From assembly GCF_027594425.1 (NCBI RefSeq), contig NZ_CP115159.1, forward strand, positions 2,751,001-2,815,000: DNA of 64,000 nt. Direction: 5' to 3'. Below, one piece after another: positions 8,557-17,956 of the stretch. Positions within the stretch are counted from its first letter, which is position 1; each line of letters opens with the position of its first letter. Source of the DNA: Zunongwangia sp. HGR-M22. GTDB lineage: Bacteria; Bacteroidota; Bacteroidia; Flavobacteriales; Flavobacteriaceae. A program made the translations under genes and the position numbers. Below the pieces are notes generated by a model, which was given only the letters and a program-made list of their open reading frames with translations, made no database searches and was not told the DNA's origin.

Positions 8557-8904
8557 TTACTTATATTCATCGAGATCAAAAATTTTATCCATTAAAACCC
8601 ATTTTTCACCATTTTTCGAAAAATCAGGTATTTTCTGGAAAGTTTTCATCAAATCTTCCCACTCCTGGACTTTAATATTTTCAGCATCCATTTGTTCCTT
8701 TTTTTTCATACTAAAACAATCTTCGGCATCGATAATCATAAATAAGCGAGTATGAATCAAAAAAATCTGCATATTCAGAATTCCAGGATTTTTAATGCTT
8801 TCAATTACATCCGGCCACACATTGTTTTTCTCATGATGAAATTTGTATTTTTTGATCAATTCCTTATTATCTTTTAGATCACATGTGAGACAATATCTTT
8901 TCAT
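8557..8904 (-). CDS. rhaM: L-rhamnose mutarotase family protein (RhaM/DUF718)
   Basis: 115 residues from the ATG at 8904 (MKRYCLTCDLKDN). A longer frame reaches back to a GTG at 8943 but overlaps the previous gene and adds residues atypical of the family, so the shorter start is chosen. The ferredoxin-like dimeric fold is suggested by YKFHHEKNNVWPDVIESI (conserved His) and IFLIHTRLFMIIDAED. These enzymes interconvert anomers of L-rhamnose or L-fucose before isomerisation or oxidation. Located between the Zn dehydrogenase and the lactonase, 7 bp and 3 bp away. The family is clear; rhamnose or fucose remains open. Confidence 0.82.
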   Translation of the reverse strand: MKRYCLTCDLKDNKELIKKYKFHHEKNNVWPDVIESIKNPGILNMQIFLIHTRLFMIIDAEDCFSMKKKEQMDAENIKVQEWEDLMKTFQKIPDFSKNGEKWVLMDKIFDLDEYK

Positions 8905-8911
8905 TTTATAC

Positions 8912-9922
8912 TTAGTTAAATTCCACCATCGCTTTAATAACACCGGCTTCAGGATTTAACCAAGAGTTAAAATTCTCTATCATTTCAGTATATTTTACCT
9001 GATGGGTCACAAAAGATTTAGTTGGAAACTTCTTTAAATGATTAATTACGAACTGAAAATCTTCTAGCGTTGCATTACGACTGCACAATAGCGTAGTTTC
9101 CTTAGCATGAATTTTTGGATGTTCGTAGGTTAGTTCTCCTTTTGATAGACCAACTAATACAAATCGACCTCCATGAGACATATAATCTACTCCCGATTCT
9201 AAAGCTCTTTTGTTTCCTGTTGCGTCGAAAACAGCGCTTGCAAGGTCCCCTTTTGTTATTTCAGCAATTTTTTCTACAGGATTTTCCATTACATTAAAAG
9301 CATGCTGAACACCAATATCTTTTTTCACATATTCGAGTCGGTCATTATTTACATCTAGCGCAATCACTTCCGCACCAACAATTTGAGCCAATTTCATAAG
9401 CCCAATTCCTATAGGCCCGCATCCAATCACTACAATGACTTCTCTGGGTTTAACCGCTGCTCTTCTAATAGCATGTGCTCCAATAGCCAGTGGTTCGACG
9501 ATAGCCATCTCATTAAAATCGAGACCGTGTGCTGAAATTAATAGATCATTGCTAACTGAAATAATTTCCTGCATCCCTCCATTTGTATGTACACCGAGCA
9601 CCTGAATGTTTGCACAACAATTAGTTTTACCATTCCTGCAGGCAATGCATTTTCCGCAGCTCACATAAGGCATAATAATTACACGGTCTCCTTCTTTCAA
9701 ATCCTGCTCATTATCACCAATTTCTAGTATTTCTGCAGCTAATTCATGCCCCAAAATTCTAGGATATTTGAAAAACGCTTGATTACCTGCAAAGGCATGT
9801 AAATCGGTACCACAAATTCCCACTCGATGAATTTTTAATAAAGCTTCTCCTTCTTTTTTCTTCGGTGCTTCCTTTTCTTTTAGCTGAAAATTATTTGGCT
9901 CCTCGCAAACTATATATTTCAT
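8912..9922 (-). CDS. Zinc-dependent medium-chain sugar/polyol dehydrogenase
   Basis: 336 residues. The catalytic zinc ligand region GICGTDLHAF and GHE (about 36-60), the structural zinc cysteines CGKCIACRNGKTNCC, and the Rossmann motif VIGCGPIGIG are present. This is the MDR (sorbitol/threonine dehydrogenase-like) family using NAD(P). Within the operon it probably oxidises a sugar or aldonate (for example L-fucose, L-galactose or L-galactonate). Exact substrate unknown. It follows GH2 by 11 bp, marking the change in the operon from secreted hydrolases to cytoplasmic catabolism. Confidence 0.8.
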   Translation of the reverse strand: MKYIVCEEPNNFQLKEKEAPKKKEGEALLKIHRVGICGTDLHAFAGNQAFFKYPRILGHELAAEILEIGDNEQDLKEGDRVIIMPYVSCGKCIACRNGKTNCCANIQVLGVHTNGGMQEIISVSNDLLISAHGLDFNEMAIVEPLAIGAHAIRRAAVKPREVIVVIGCGPIGIGLMKLAQIVGAEVIALDVNNDRLEYVKKDIGVQHAFNVMENPVEKIAEITKGDLASAVFDATGNKRALESGVDYMSHGGRFVLVGLSKGELTYEHPKIHAKETTLLCSRNATLEDFQFVINHLKKFPTKSFVTHQVKYTEMIENFNSWLNPEAGVIKAMVEFN

Positions 9923-9933
9923 TTACAATCTTT

Positions 9934-12387
9934 TTAGTCCTTTATCTGGATGTTAATACTAGTTGAGTTTAATCCCTCTGATCGCGCAGTTAATTTGACT
10001 AATTCCTTTTTTCCGTTAGACTGAATAATCACCAAACATTTTCCGTTAAATGCTTTTCGCTGTTTCGCTTTAAAAGATTCTAAACTGGCTTGATATCCAT
10101 TGTCTACTCCAACTATTTTGCCTCCTCCGGAAACTTCAAATTTCACAAGGTTATTTGCTTTGGGTGCAAGAACTCCTGCTTTATCCAGAATATTTACCGT
10201 AACAAAAACAAGATCGTTCTTATCTGATTTCATTTCGTTTTTATCTGGTTTTAATTCTATTTGTGCAGGTTCCTCTGCCGTTTCAATTGTCTTCTCTAAA
10301 ACTACCTCACCGTCTTTTCTAGAAATTGCTTTTAAGTTCCCCGGTTCATATTCTACGCTCCATGCGACATGCAAGTCATCCCCAATCTTTGATTTAATAC
10401 CAAGTGATCTTCCATTTAGAAAGAGTTCTACTTCATCAGCATTATTATAATACGCCCAAACATCTATAGTTTCGCCTTTTTTCCAATTCCAATGCGGAAA
10501 AATATGCAGGACATCTTTATATGTCCATTCGCTTTGATACATGTAGTAAACATCTTTGGGAAATCCGGCCAAATCTATCATCCCGAAATATGAGCTCCTT
10601 GCCGGATAAGGATAAGGAATGGGTTCGCCCAGATAATCAAAACCAGTCCACACAAACATTCCCGCCATATGATCCAGTTTTTTAACAGTTTTCCAGGTTT
10701 CTTCATGCGTTGAACCCCAATAGGCTGAAACCTGATCGTAAGCAGAAACGGTATAATCATCGTTGCCATCAAAATCTTCACCATGTGCGGGTGGCCAGTT
10801 TCGACGTTCACCTGATGGCATATCATAGCTTCCTCTTGTCATTAAACCGGAAACACTCTCTGAAGAAATAAATTTTTGATTGGGAAACCGATTTGGTAAA
10901 TCTTCATAAGCTTCATGTTTATAATTAAACCCGAGTAAATCAAGCGCTCCAGATTGCCAAACAAAATTTTTCTCTGGAATATTCTCTGTTAATGCAGAAG
11001 TAACAGGTCGTGTGGTATCAACTGACTTTACAATAGCTACTAATTCTTTAGTAATATGTACACCAGTGCTATCAAATTGCTCTCGTATTTCATTACCAAT
11101 ACTCCACATCATCACTGAAGGATGATTTCTATCACGATACAGCATTGCTTTTAAATCTTTTTCATACCATTTATCCCAAATAGTTTGATAGTCTTCTTTT
11201 ATTTTTCCTTTTTTCCAAACATCAAAAGCTTCATCCTGAACGATGAACCCCATTTTATCACTAAGTTCGAGCATCTCTGGTGACGGCGGATTATGCGCCA
11301 TTCGAATAGCATTCGTTCCCATTTTCTTGAGAAGTTTCAGTTTTCTTTCTAGCGCATAAACATTTATAGCAGCACCAAGCGCTCCATTATCATGATGGAG
11401 ACAAACTCCTTTAATCTTCGTGTGCTTACCATTCAAGAAAAATCCTTTTTCAGAATCGAAATGAAATTTTCGAATTCCTAAAGGAGTTTTGACATTGTCC
11501 AATAACTTTCTATCCTGATATATAGAAGTTTCAATACTATACAAATATGGACTTTCTGTACTCCATAATTTTGGATTTGATATAGTAAAGTTCTGCCCAA
11601 CATTTATCGAATCTGTAGCTGAAAGTTGAAGGTTTACTTCCTCTGATGCAATTGTTTTTCCAGACTGATCTACTACAACATTTTTTAGTTGTATTTTTTT
11701 TAGAGAATCCAGATTATTTTTAATGGTTACCTTAAAACTAACTTTAGCAGAATCTTTAGAAACAAATGGTGTACTTACAGATGTTCCCCAGTGATCAATA
11801 TGAACATTGGATTTTGCAACCAAATGTACATTTCTATAAATTCCGGAACCAGTATACCAACGAGAATTTGGTTGCGCAGAATTATCTACTTTTACAGCAA
11901 TTGCATTGGATTCGCCGAATTTCAAATATGGTGTAAGTTCGTATTGAAACGATATGTATCCAAAAGGTCGTTTTCCTAGATATTTTCCATTAATCCAAAT
12001 TTCACTGTTTCTGTAAACTCCATCAAAAGAGATAAAAACATTTCGATTATTCCAGCTTTCTGGAACCTCAAAAGTTTTCCGATACCAACCTATGCCTGCC
12101 GGCAATGCGCCGCCTTCAGGCTTAGTAGGATGCTCTTCGCTAAATTCTCCTTCTATGCTCCAATCATGGGGCACATCCAGTTTTCTCCAATCAGCTAAGT
12201 CTATAGTATCATTCTTTGCTTCCGGATGCTCTCCTAATTGAAAATTCCAGTCGGCATTAAAATTTTGAACAATTCTACCTTCTCCTTCATTCATCTCTCG
12301 CTCTTCTTCACAGGCTGAGAAAAAGCAAAGGAGTATAAAACAAAAAATTGCTTCTTTCAATTGAATATTTTTAAAATATTGTATCAT
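9934..12387 (-). CDS. GH2 beta-galactosidase-like lipoprotein
   Basis: 817 residues with a lipoprotein signal (CFFSAC, Cys26). Order: GH2 N-terminal sandwich (about 40-195), immunoglobulin-like domain (200-305), TIM barrel (about 310-640), then two C-terminal beta domains ending near an invasin/Big-like fold. The acid/base is Glu433 in WSIGNE and the likely nucleophile Glu510 in ISSESVSG. GH2 members remove beta-linked galactose, glucuronate or galacturonate; both galactose and these uronates occur in RG-II side chains. Tethered in the periplasm or at the surface. Linkage unknown. Confidence 0.87.
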   Translation of the reverse strand: MIQYFKNIQLKEAIFCFILLCFFSACEEEREMNEGEGRIVQNFNADWNFQLGEHPEAKNDTIDLADWRKLDVPHDWSIEGEFSEEHPTKPEGGALPAGIGWYRKTFEVPESWNNRNVFISFDGVYRNSEIWINGKYLGKRPFGYISFQYELTPYLKFGESNAIAVKVDNSAQPNSRWYTGSGIYRNVHLVAKSNVHIDHWGTSVSTPFVSKDSAKVSFKVTIKNNLDSLKKIQLKNVVVDQSGKTIASEEVNLQLSATDSINVGQNFTISNPKLWSTESPYLYSIETSIYQDRKLLDNVKTPLGIRKFHFDSEKGFFLNGKHTKIKGVCLHHDNGALGAAINVYALERKLKLLKKMGTNAIRMAHNPPSPEMLELSDKMGFIVQDEAFDVWKKGKIKEDYQTIWDKWYEKDLKAMLYRDRNHPSVMMWSIGNEIREQFDSTGVHITKELVAIVKSVDTTRPVTSALTENIPEKNFVWQSGALDLLGFNYKHEAYEDLPNRFPNQKFISSESVSGLMTRGSYDMPSGERRNWPPAHGEDFDGNDDYTVSAYDQVSAYWGSTHEETWKTVKKLDHMAGMFVWTGFDYLGEPIPYPYPARSSYFGMIDLAGFPKDVYYMYQSEWTYKDVLHIFPHWNWKKGETIDVWAYYNNADEVELFLNGRSLGIKSKIGDDLHVAWSVEYEPGNLKAISRKDGEVVLEKTIETAEEPAQIELKPDKNEMKSDKNDLVFVTVNILDKAGVLAPKANNLVKFEVSGGGKIVGVDNGYQASLESFKAKQRKAFNGKCLVIIQSNGKKELVKLTARSEGLNSTSINIQIKD

Positions 12388-12409
12388 TTTTATTTTTGAA
12401 TAATCTCAA

Positions 12410-15400
12410 TTATTGAAATTCAAACGACTCCAACCACAAACCTTTCAAACTCTCTGCAGAAATTCTAATCGTATAGGTTCCTGCATTTATATATCCTCCG
12501 GTCGTGGTATTCAAGATTTTCCATTTTTCGTCACGTATTGGAAATGTGATCTGGTCGTTTCTAACTATGGCTCCGTTAGGAGCTATAATTTCAAACTTTA
12601 CATCAATAGGCTTATCGCTTACGTTCATGTACCGGAAACGCATCAAATGAATTCCAGCTAGGCCGGTACTTACTTTCCATTCAATACTTGCCGGACTTTT
12701 ATTTCCGAAATCTACATAATCACTGTCTTTAAAATTTTTAATGCTGTCTCCTGAAAATAATGCGGCTTCGGCTTCAAATTTAACTGAAGGGCGAGATTCT
12801 TCCCCTTCACCCATTTTATAGATCGGAACCGCAACTATTGAAAAATCGGAAATATCTTCTTTCCCAAAATTGAAAGTTTGTTTTTTATAAATAGTATCTA
12901 AATAAACATGAAAATTCTTTCCATCTGAGTTTTTTGCTTTGCCTCCAATCTTCGTGAAACTTTGCATCCAGCTTGGCTTATCCAAGGTATCAGTATCACT
13001 TAATACATAAACACTTGAAGTTTCTTTAAGTTCGAAAAATCCTGAAAGATTTGAGTTTTCAGAAGAAAAACTTATCCATTCGGCTCCAAAAAACTGATAT
13101 GGCAATTCTGTCCACTCCGTATCTGAGTCGGTGTATTGTTTTTGCCCAATATCCATCCAGGTTTTCTTTTGAGCGTTTTCTGAAGTAATATTCTGAAAAT
13201 TACCGGCTGAGGGTTTTGCCGGAGTTTGCTCCTCTCCTCTAATAGCTATCGCTGAAATCACAGCCTGCCCAGAAGTTACTTTTGGAAAAGAAATAACCAT
13301 CTCTCCATTTTTAACAGTAGCCGATACTGTTTTTTTAAGAGCCGAATCATGACCCGCTTCTTTCCAGATATCTAAACCTTTTAAAACGGTATTGTCATTT
13401 ATAGCTACATCAAAATTACGCCAGTTTGTACAATTTAGTCCACCTCCTGTACCATACCAGGGTTCGATAAAATATAAATCAACTTCATAATTGCCATTCT
13501 CAATAGGAAATTCATATTTCAGTTTATCCATTCCAAAACGAAAGGTTTGAAACAACTCCCAGTTTTTAGTATTGGAAATAGGATCCCAGGTTCTACGCTG
13601 ACTCGCATAAAAAGCGGGTAGATCTTCAAAATCATCTGTCCATGATTTCGAACCCCAGCTTTTATTTTCGGTTTTGTGAACATCGGCCATCCAGGTATTT
13701 CCAAAACTATCGGTAAACTCTGGTCCCCCGGCATTTACCCGGTACACATAATTACCTTCTGCAGGTTCTAGAACTTCCTTTCCGCTATATAACTGTCGAA
13801 AATTTGGTGATTCGGGTAAATTATTCAGAACAATAACATCGGTTGCGACTTCTTTTCCATTCACAAAACCTCTGGCCTTCAAAATATTATAATGAATATC
13901 CACATCGTCCCATTGAAAATGTTTTCCCACTCCCGGATTTTTTCTTTTGCCTAAAGATTTACCGGTAACATCATTGAATAATTCGACCTCATCACAATTG
14001 GAGTATACCACGATGCCATCCTTTTTACCGGCTTCCTTCCATCGATCTGGCCAGGAATGTGACACGATATATACCATGGGCTCGGTTTCCTTCGGAGCAT
14101 AATTTCCGCGATACATGTAATAAGTATCAACTGGTTCACTCCAAACGGTAAAGAAACCTTTATAATTAACTGGTCCTACTCTGTCGATATCTCTAAAAGC
14201 TTCCCCATTTTGGATTCTTCCGGGATTTTCATGAGAAGCAAATAACCAACTGTACTGTCCAACCACACTATCACGAACTTCTTCAGCCTCGTGCATTTTT
14301 ATCTCCATAAGCTGGGAAAACCTATTTTCACTGTATTCGCCATCCTGATCGAATGGACCTTCGGTATGCAAATCAGTCGTTCTCCAGGCTCCATATTCGC
14401 CATTTAACAGATCTTTTTTCAACTCGTTAGCATAATTAAAAGGATCGCCTCCATAGGTTCCTGACCAGTTTTGGATCACATTCCAATCGGTTCCCTCACC
14501 ACCGTTACAGGTGGTTACCAGGCGTTGCTCGGAAGAAGTAGGATCCATTTCCCTGATTATCGCCGTGCATTCTTCAGCAAATTCCTTCGGAATCGTACTT
14601 TCATTCTGAAGTCCCCACATAATAATCGATGGACTATTTCTGCGTTCTTTAATCCACTCCCGTAATAACCGCTTAAAGTTTTCTTTAAATTCCGGTGCAT
14701 CATACCAGATATGAGCTGAAAACTGGCTCCAGAATAAAATCCCTTCCTTGTCCCAGTGTTCCTGATATCTTAAATTATGTGGCTGGTGCGCCTCCCGAAA
14801 AGCATTAAATCCGCCGGAGATCATCTGGCTAACCCTGGCGCCAATCATTTCTTCAGTAAAGGAATGACTGCGCCCCATGTTATGCTCATACTCGCAGGTA
14901 CCATTAATGAAATAAGGTTTTCCGTTAAGGTGAAAACGCATATCACCATCATTCCGGTTTTGAGGATAACTAATCCATCGTATTCCATAAGGAGTTTCTA
15001 ACCGATCTACAATTTGTTTATTCTGCTTAATTATTGTTATTAAATTATAGAGATAAGGATTTTCCGGAGACCAAAGATCTGGGTTTTGTATAACCGGAAG
15101 TTGCTGCTTAAACCTTTTCGTATCTTGCTTATTTAAGGAAACAAGTTTTGTAGCTTTGGCGACAATTTTGCCATTATGATCTTGAAGTTGATTTTCTATT
15201 TCAATACTCTCATTAATCTTTTCTCCATAATTTTTAAGTTCAGTTTCTACATATAGTTGAGCACTTTCTTTAGAAATATTCTTATCATTCCAGATATGAA
15301 CACCAAAAGGCTCAATTTTAATATCGTTGGTAACAATTAAAGAAACCGGCCTAAAAATTCCCAGTGGCTGTGAGCCTTCAGAAAATCCCCATTCGCCCGA

Positions 15401-15955
15401 ACAGCCTCCACAAACCCAGGGTAAATCGGCTATAAATGGCGGATGTTCTGCTTTTACGGTGATGGTATTTTGTCGTTCAAAATCTATAGCATCTGTAATA
15501 TCCAGTGTGAATGTGGTTCGTCCTCCTTTATGACTTCCTACCTTTTTTCCGTTTACCCACACCGTCGCATAAGAACCAACCCCTTCAAAAAATAGAAAAT
15601 GACGTTTACCCTTAAGCTTAGGATCTAATTTTAATTCTTTACGATACCAGGCATTTCCATGCAAGTTGCCATGTTTCATGCGGCGATACCCGTAATACTG
15701 ATCCCAATTGTGAGGAACAGTAATCGGCTCCCAGGAGGAATCATCAAAATTTGATTTTTCAATATTTATAGTATCCTTTAGTAAATCTGAATCTTCGCGG
15801 ATTGTTCTCCAATTTTCGTTTAATGAGATAATGCTTCTAGAGAATTCGGTAAATTCCTTTCTATTATCATCAGCGGCGTTCAAATTCTGATCGCCGGTTT
15901 TGCAGGAAAAAACCGAAAGAACTATAAAACTTACTATAAATAGTCTTTTTGTCAT
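12410..15955 (-). CDS. GH2 glycosidase with malectin-like domain, lipoprotein
   Basis: 1181 residues from the ATG at 15955 (MTKRLFIVSF, lipobox SVFSC, Cys18); the longer frame to 15976 begins with TTG and is not preferred. N-terminal sugar-binding sandwich with WVNGKKVGSHKGG, Ig-like domain, then the GH2 barrel with MWGLQNES (acid/base Glu about 452) and a likely nucleophile in the segment GEYGAWRTTDLHTEGPF. A malectin-like carbohydrate-binding region (YRVNAGGPEFTDSFGNTW) follows, then further beta domains. Divergent from the neighbouring GH2 in sequence and architecture, so a different linkage is likely. Beta-galactosidase, glucuronidase or galacturonidase are all possible. Confidence 0.85.
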   Translation of the reverse strand: MTKRLFIVSFIVLSVFSCKTGDQNLNAADDNRKEFTEFSRSIISLNENWRTIREDSDLLKDTINIEKSNFDDSSWEPITVPHNWDQYYGYRRMKHGNLHGNAWYRKELKLDPKLKGKRHFLFFEGVGSYATVWVNGKKVGSHKGGRTTFTLDITDAIDFERQNTITVKAEHPPFIADLPWVCGGCSGEWGFSEGSQPLGIFRPVSLIVTNDIKIEPFGVHIWNDKNISKESAQLYVETELKNYGEKINESIEIENQLQDHNGKIVAKATKLVSLNKQDTKRFKQQLPVIQNPDLWSPENPYLYNLITIIKQNKQIVDRLETPYGIRWISYPQNRNDGDMRFHLNGKPYFINGTCEYEHNMGRSHSFTEEMIGARVSQMISGGFNAFREAHQPHNLRYQEHWDKEGILFWSQFSAHIWYDAPEFKENFKRLLREWIKERRNSPSIIMWGLQNESTIPKEFAEECTAIIREMDPTSSEQRLVTTCNGGEGTDWNVIQNWSGTYGGDPFNYANELKKDLLNGEYGAWRTTDLHTEGPFDQDGEYSENRFSQLMEIKMHEAEEVRDSVVGQYSWLFASHENPGRIQNGEAFRDIDRVGPVNYKGFFTVWSEPVDTYYMYRGNYAPKETEPMVYIVSHSWPDRWKEAGKKDGIVVYSNCDEVELFNDVTGKSLGKRKNPGVGKHFQWDDVDIHYNILKARGFVNGKEVATDVIVLNNLPESPNFRQLYSGKEVLEPAEGNYVYRVNAGGPEFTDSFGNTWMADVHKTENKSWGSKSWTDDFEDLPAFYASQRRTWDPISNTKNWELFQTFRFGMDKLKYEFPIENGNYEVDLYFIEPWYGTGGGLNCTNWRNFDVAINDNTVLKGLDIWKEAGHDSALKKTVSATVKNGEMVISFPKVTSGQAVISAIAIRGEEQTPAKPSAGNFQNITSENAQKKTWMDIGQKQYTDSDTEWTELPYQFFGAEWISFSSENSNLSGFFELKETSSVYVLSDTDTLDKPSWMQSFTKIGGKAKNSDGKNFHVYLDTIYKKQTFNFGKEDISDFSIVAVPIYKMGEGEESRPSVKFEAEAALFSGDSIKNFKDSDYVDFGNKSPASIEWKVSTGLAGIHLMRFRYMNVSDKPIDVKFEIIAPNGAIVRNDQITFPIRDEKWKILNTTTGGYINAGTYTIRISAESLKGLWLESFEFQ

Positions 15956-15985
15956 AAAATCACTCAAATTCAGCAACCATAATTG

Positions 15986-17935
15986 CTATTCTGCATCGTT
16001 ACCCTGAAAAATCTTCTTTAAATATTTCACATTCGCTCCATAATTGGCTTTAACATTATGAACCATAGAGGTATCCCGGGAACGCTCCACGATAAGCCAG
16101 CCTTTCCAATACATGTTATCGAGGGTTTCTTTAATCTTCGGAATATCCAACTGATTGTTATTTTCCAGCCATTCCCCGTCTGTTGTGGAAGCGTGAATTT
16201 GTGCAATATTGTCTCTCCCCAGTGTTTTTAATTCTTCAGAAATATCCCAACCATTTTCTACAGCCTTGGCAAAATTGAATGATACTTTAATATTATGATT
16301 TCCAATCTCTTCCAACAGCTTTTTTTCTTCTGAAGCTTTTAAAGAAGTTTCAATGGCTATCACGCCATCAATATCATTCACCTGTTCTGCTGCCCAGCGC
16401 AAACGTTTCACGATTTCTGGACGCAGCTCTGGATGTTTATTCAAATTGTTTGTAACTCCAAGCGGTAAATAAGCCACTGGAACATTCATGTTTTTCATGG
16501 TTTCCATGCAATCTCCTACCATTTGCTTCACGGTAGGACGTTCGGCGAAAGACTGCGCGTAAAATCCAGACATAGCAATTGCGGCAATTTCTACCCCGGT
16601 AGAATCAGATGTATTCAAGAATTTTTCTCGCTCTTCAGGATCACTCAATTTGCTCTCAAACGTATCCCGATTACCCAGGCTACCCATATCCAGCTCAATC
16701 CCATCAGCACCAATTTCCTGTGCCAGTTCAAAAGCGCTTAGTTTTTGTCTTTTCAAAATCATCCAGTCTGAAACCCCAATTTTATAACGTTCTGCGACCG
16801 GGCCAGGCCATTGCCCATTTTCAATAGGAAAAGTCACCAGTTTTTTAGGATCAATTTTCACATATTTAATACGTTGCCTTCTCCAGGTATAAACGGCATG
16901 AAGCATCCCATCTGAACCCTGGATAATGGCAGGATAGGAATACTGACTAATTTTAGAATCTTCCAAAACCAAGGCTGCTTCCCAGTTAATCCCATCTTCT
17001 GAAATTGCTAAATTTAGCGGGGAACGCTTCCCTTTATAATTATCACCGTCTGGAAGAACATGATTATATATTAAAGCATGTTTTCCATTTTTCATGGTGA
17101 CCGCATCTGTTCCTGAATTATTGTTGGGAACAGAAAGCAAATCTACCTCAGACCAGCTTTCACCGTTATCTTCAGACCAAGTGGTAAACAGAGCTCTATT
17201 TTTGGTTCGTCCTATTGCCTGTAATTTTCCGTCTTCGTGAACTAATATACTTGGTTGTATTGCTTGAATATCTTTTTTACCGTTAGGGATGGTATCTGTT
17301 GTATACCAGGTTTTACCAAAATCTGAAGTAGATTCCATTTTTAAATTCCATCCATTACCTTCCACACTTGATGGCAGAATTAATTTGCCATTTTTCGCTA
17401 AAACCGGCTTGTTTTTGATCGGGCCTAAATAACCTTCAGGTAATTCTTCGGCTTCAGACCATGTTTCTCCACCATCTGATGATCTTTTCAGCATTCCCCA
17501 CCAGGAGGATGGGTGTGGTCCTACTTTATAAAACAACAATAGATCTCCATCTGGCACCTGGTACAAAACAGGGTTCCAGCTAGGATATCTCAACGTATCA
17601 TTAATCACTCCATTAGCTACCTCAACACCTTCGGTCCAACCATTATCTGTACGCTTACTTACCCATATTCCTACGTCTGGATTACGCTCGTGAGTACCAC
17701 CAAACCAGGCCGCGATAAGATCCCCTGATGTAGTTTCTTCAATCGTGGCTGCATGGGCAGATAGATAAGGCGCTGTTTTATAAATATATTCTTCGGAAAC
17801 TATTCCTTCTTTCCAGGTTTTATCTTCTAGCTCAATTTTTTCATTTTTTGCCATATCCTTCCCTTTTTCCTGATCCTGACAGGAAACAGCAAGAATTACT
17901 ATTAATACGGTTATCAATAATTGGTAAGTTCTCAT
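15986..17935 (-). CDS. Lipoprotein fusing a BNR beta-propeller with a sugar-isomerase-like TIM barrel
   Basis: 649 residues, lipoprotein signal (LAVSC, Cys19). Residues about 45-370 form a sialidase-like six-bladed propeller with Asp boxes SSDGGETW (152-159), TSDFGKTW (203-210), SEDNGESW (254-261) and SEDGINW (312-318). Residues about 385-645 resemble an AP-endonuclease-2/xylose-isomerase-like TIM barrel (GVSDWMILKR, IGADGIELDMG, FNFAKAVENG, GWLIVERSRD). Such barrels are normally separate cytoplasmic epimerases or isomerases. No known activity can be assigned; a role in processing an unusual sugar or acid released from pectin is inference. Neighbours are GH2 and GH78, 9-30 bp and 21 bp away. 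Confidence 0.75.
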   Translation of the reverse strand: MRTYQLLITVLIVILAVSCQDQEKGKDMAKNEKIELEDKTWKEGIVSEEYIYKTAPYLSAHAATIEETTSGDLIAAWFGGTHERNPDVGIWVSKRTDNGWTEGVEVANGVINDTLRYPSWNPVLYQVPDGDLLLFYKVGPHPSSWWGMLKRSSDGGETWSEAEELPEGYLGPIKNKPVLAKNGKLILPSSVEGNGWNLKMESTSDFGKTWYTTDTIPNGKKDIQAIQPSILVHEDGKLQAIGRTKNRALFTTWSEDNGESWSEVDLLSVPNNNSGTDAVTMKNGKHALIYNHVLPDGDNYKGKRSPLNLAISEDGINWEAALVLEDSKISQYSYPAIIQGSDGMLHAVYTWRRQRIKYVKIDPKKLVTFPIENGQWPGPVAERYKIGVSDWMILKRQKLSAFELAQEIGADGIELDMGSLGNRDTFESKLSDPEEREKFLNTSDSTGVEIAAIAMSGFYAQSFAERPTVKQMVGDCMETMKNMNVPVAYLPLGVTNNLNKHPELRPEIVKRLRWAAEQVNDIDGVIAIETSLKASEEKKLLEEIGNHNIKVSFNFAKAVENGWDISEELKTLGRDNIAQIHASTTDGEWLENNNQLDIPKIKETLDNMYWKGWLIVERSRDTSMVHNVKANYGANVKYLKKIFQGNDAE

Positions 17936-17956
17936 ATCTTTTTTACTGAAATTCTT

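Noticed and set aside
9115-9297. Plus-strand open frames opposite the minus-strand genes throughout the window
   Set aside because: They mirror coding DNA of well-supported genes, lack family motifs and have no promoter signals.
15986-17935. Calling the propeller fusion a true sialidase
   Set aside because: Asp boxes alone show the fold. I could not find a FRIP motif or an arginine triad, and no sialic acid genes are nearby.
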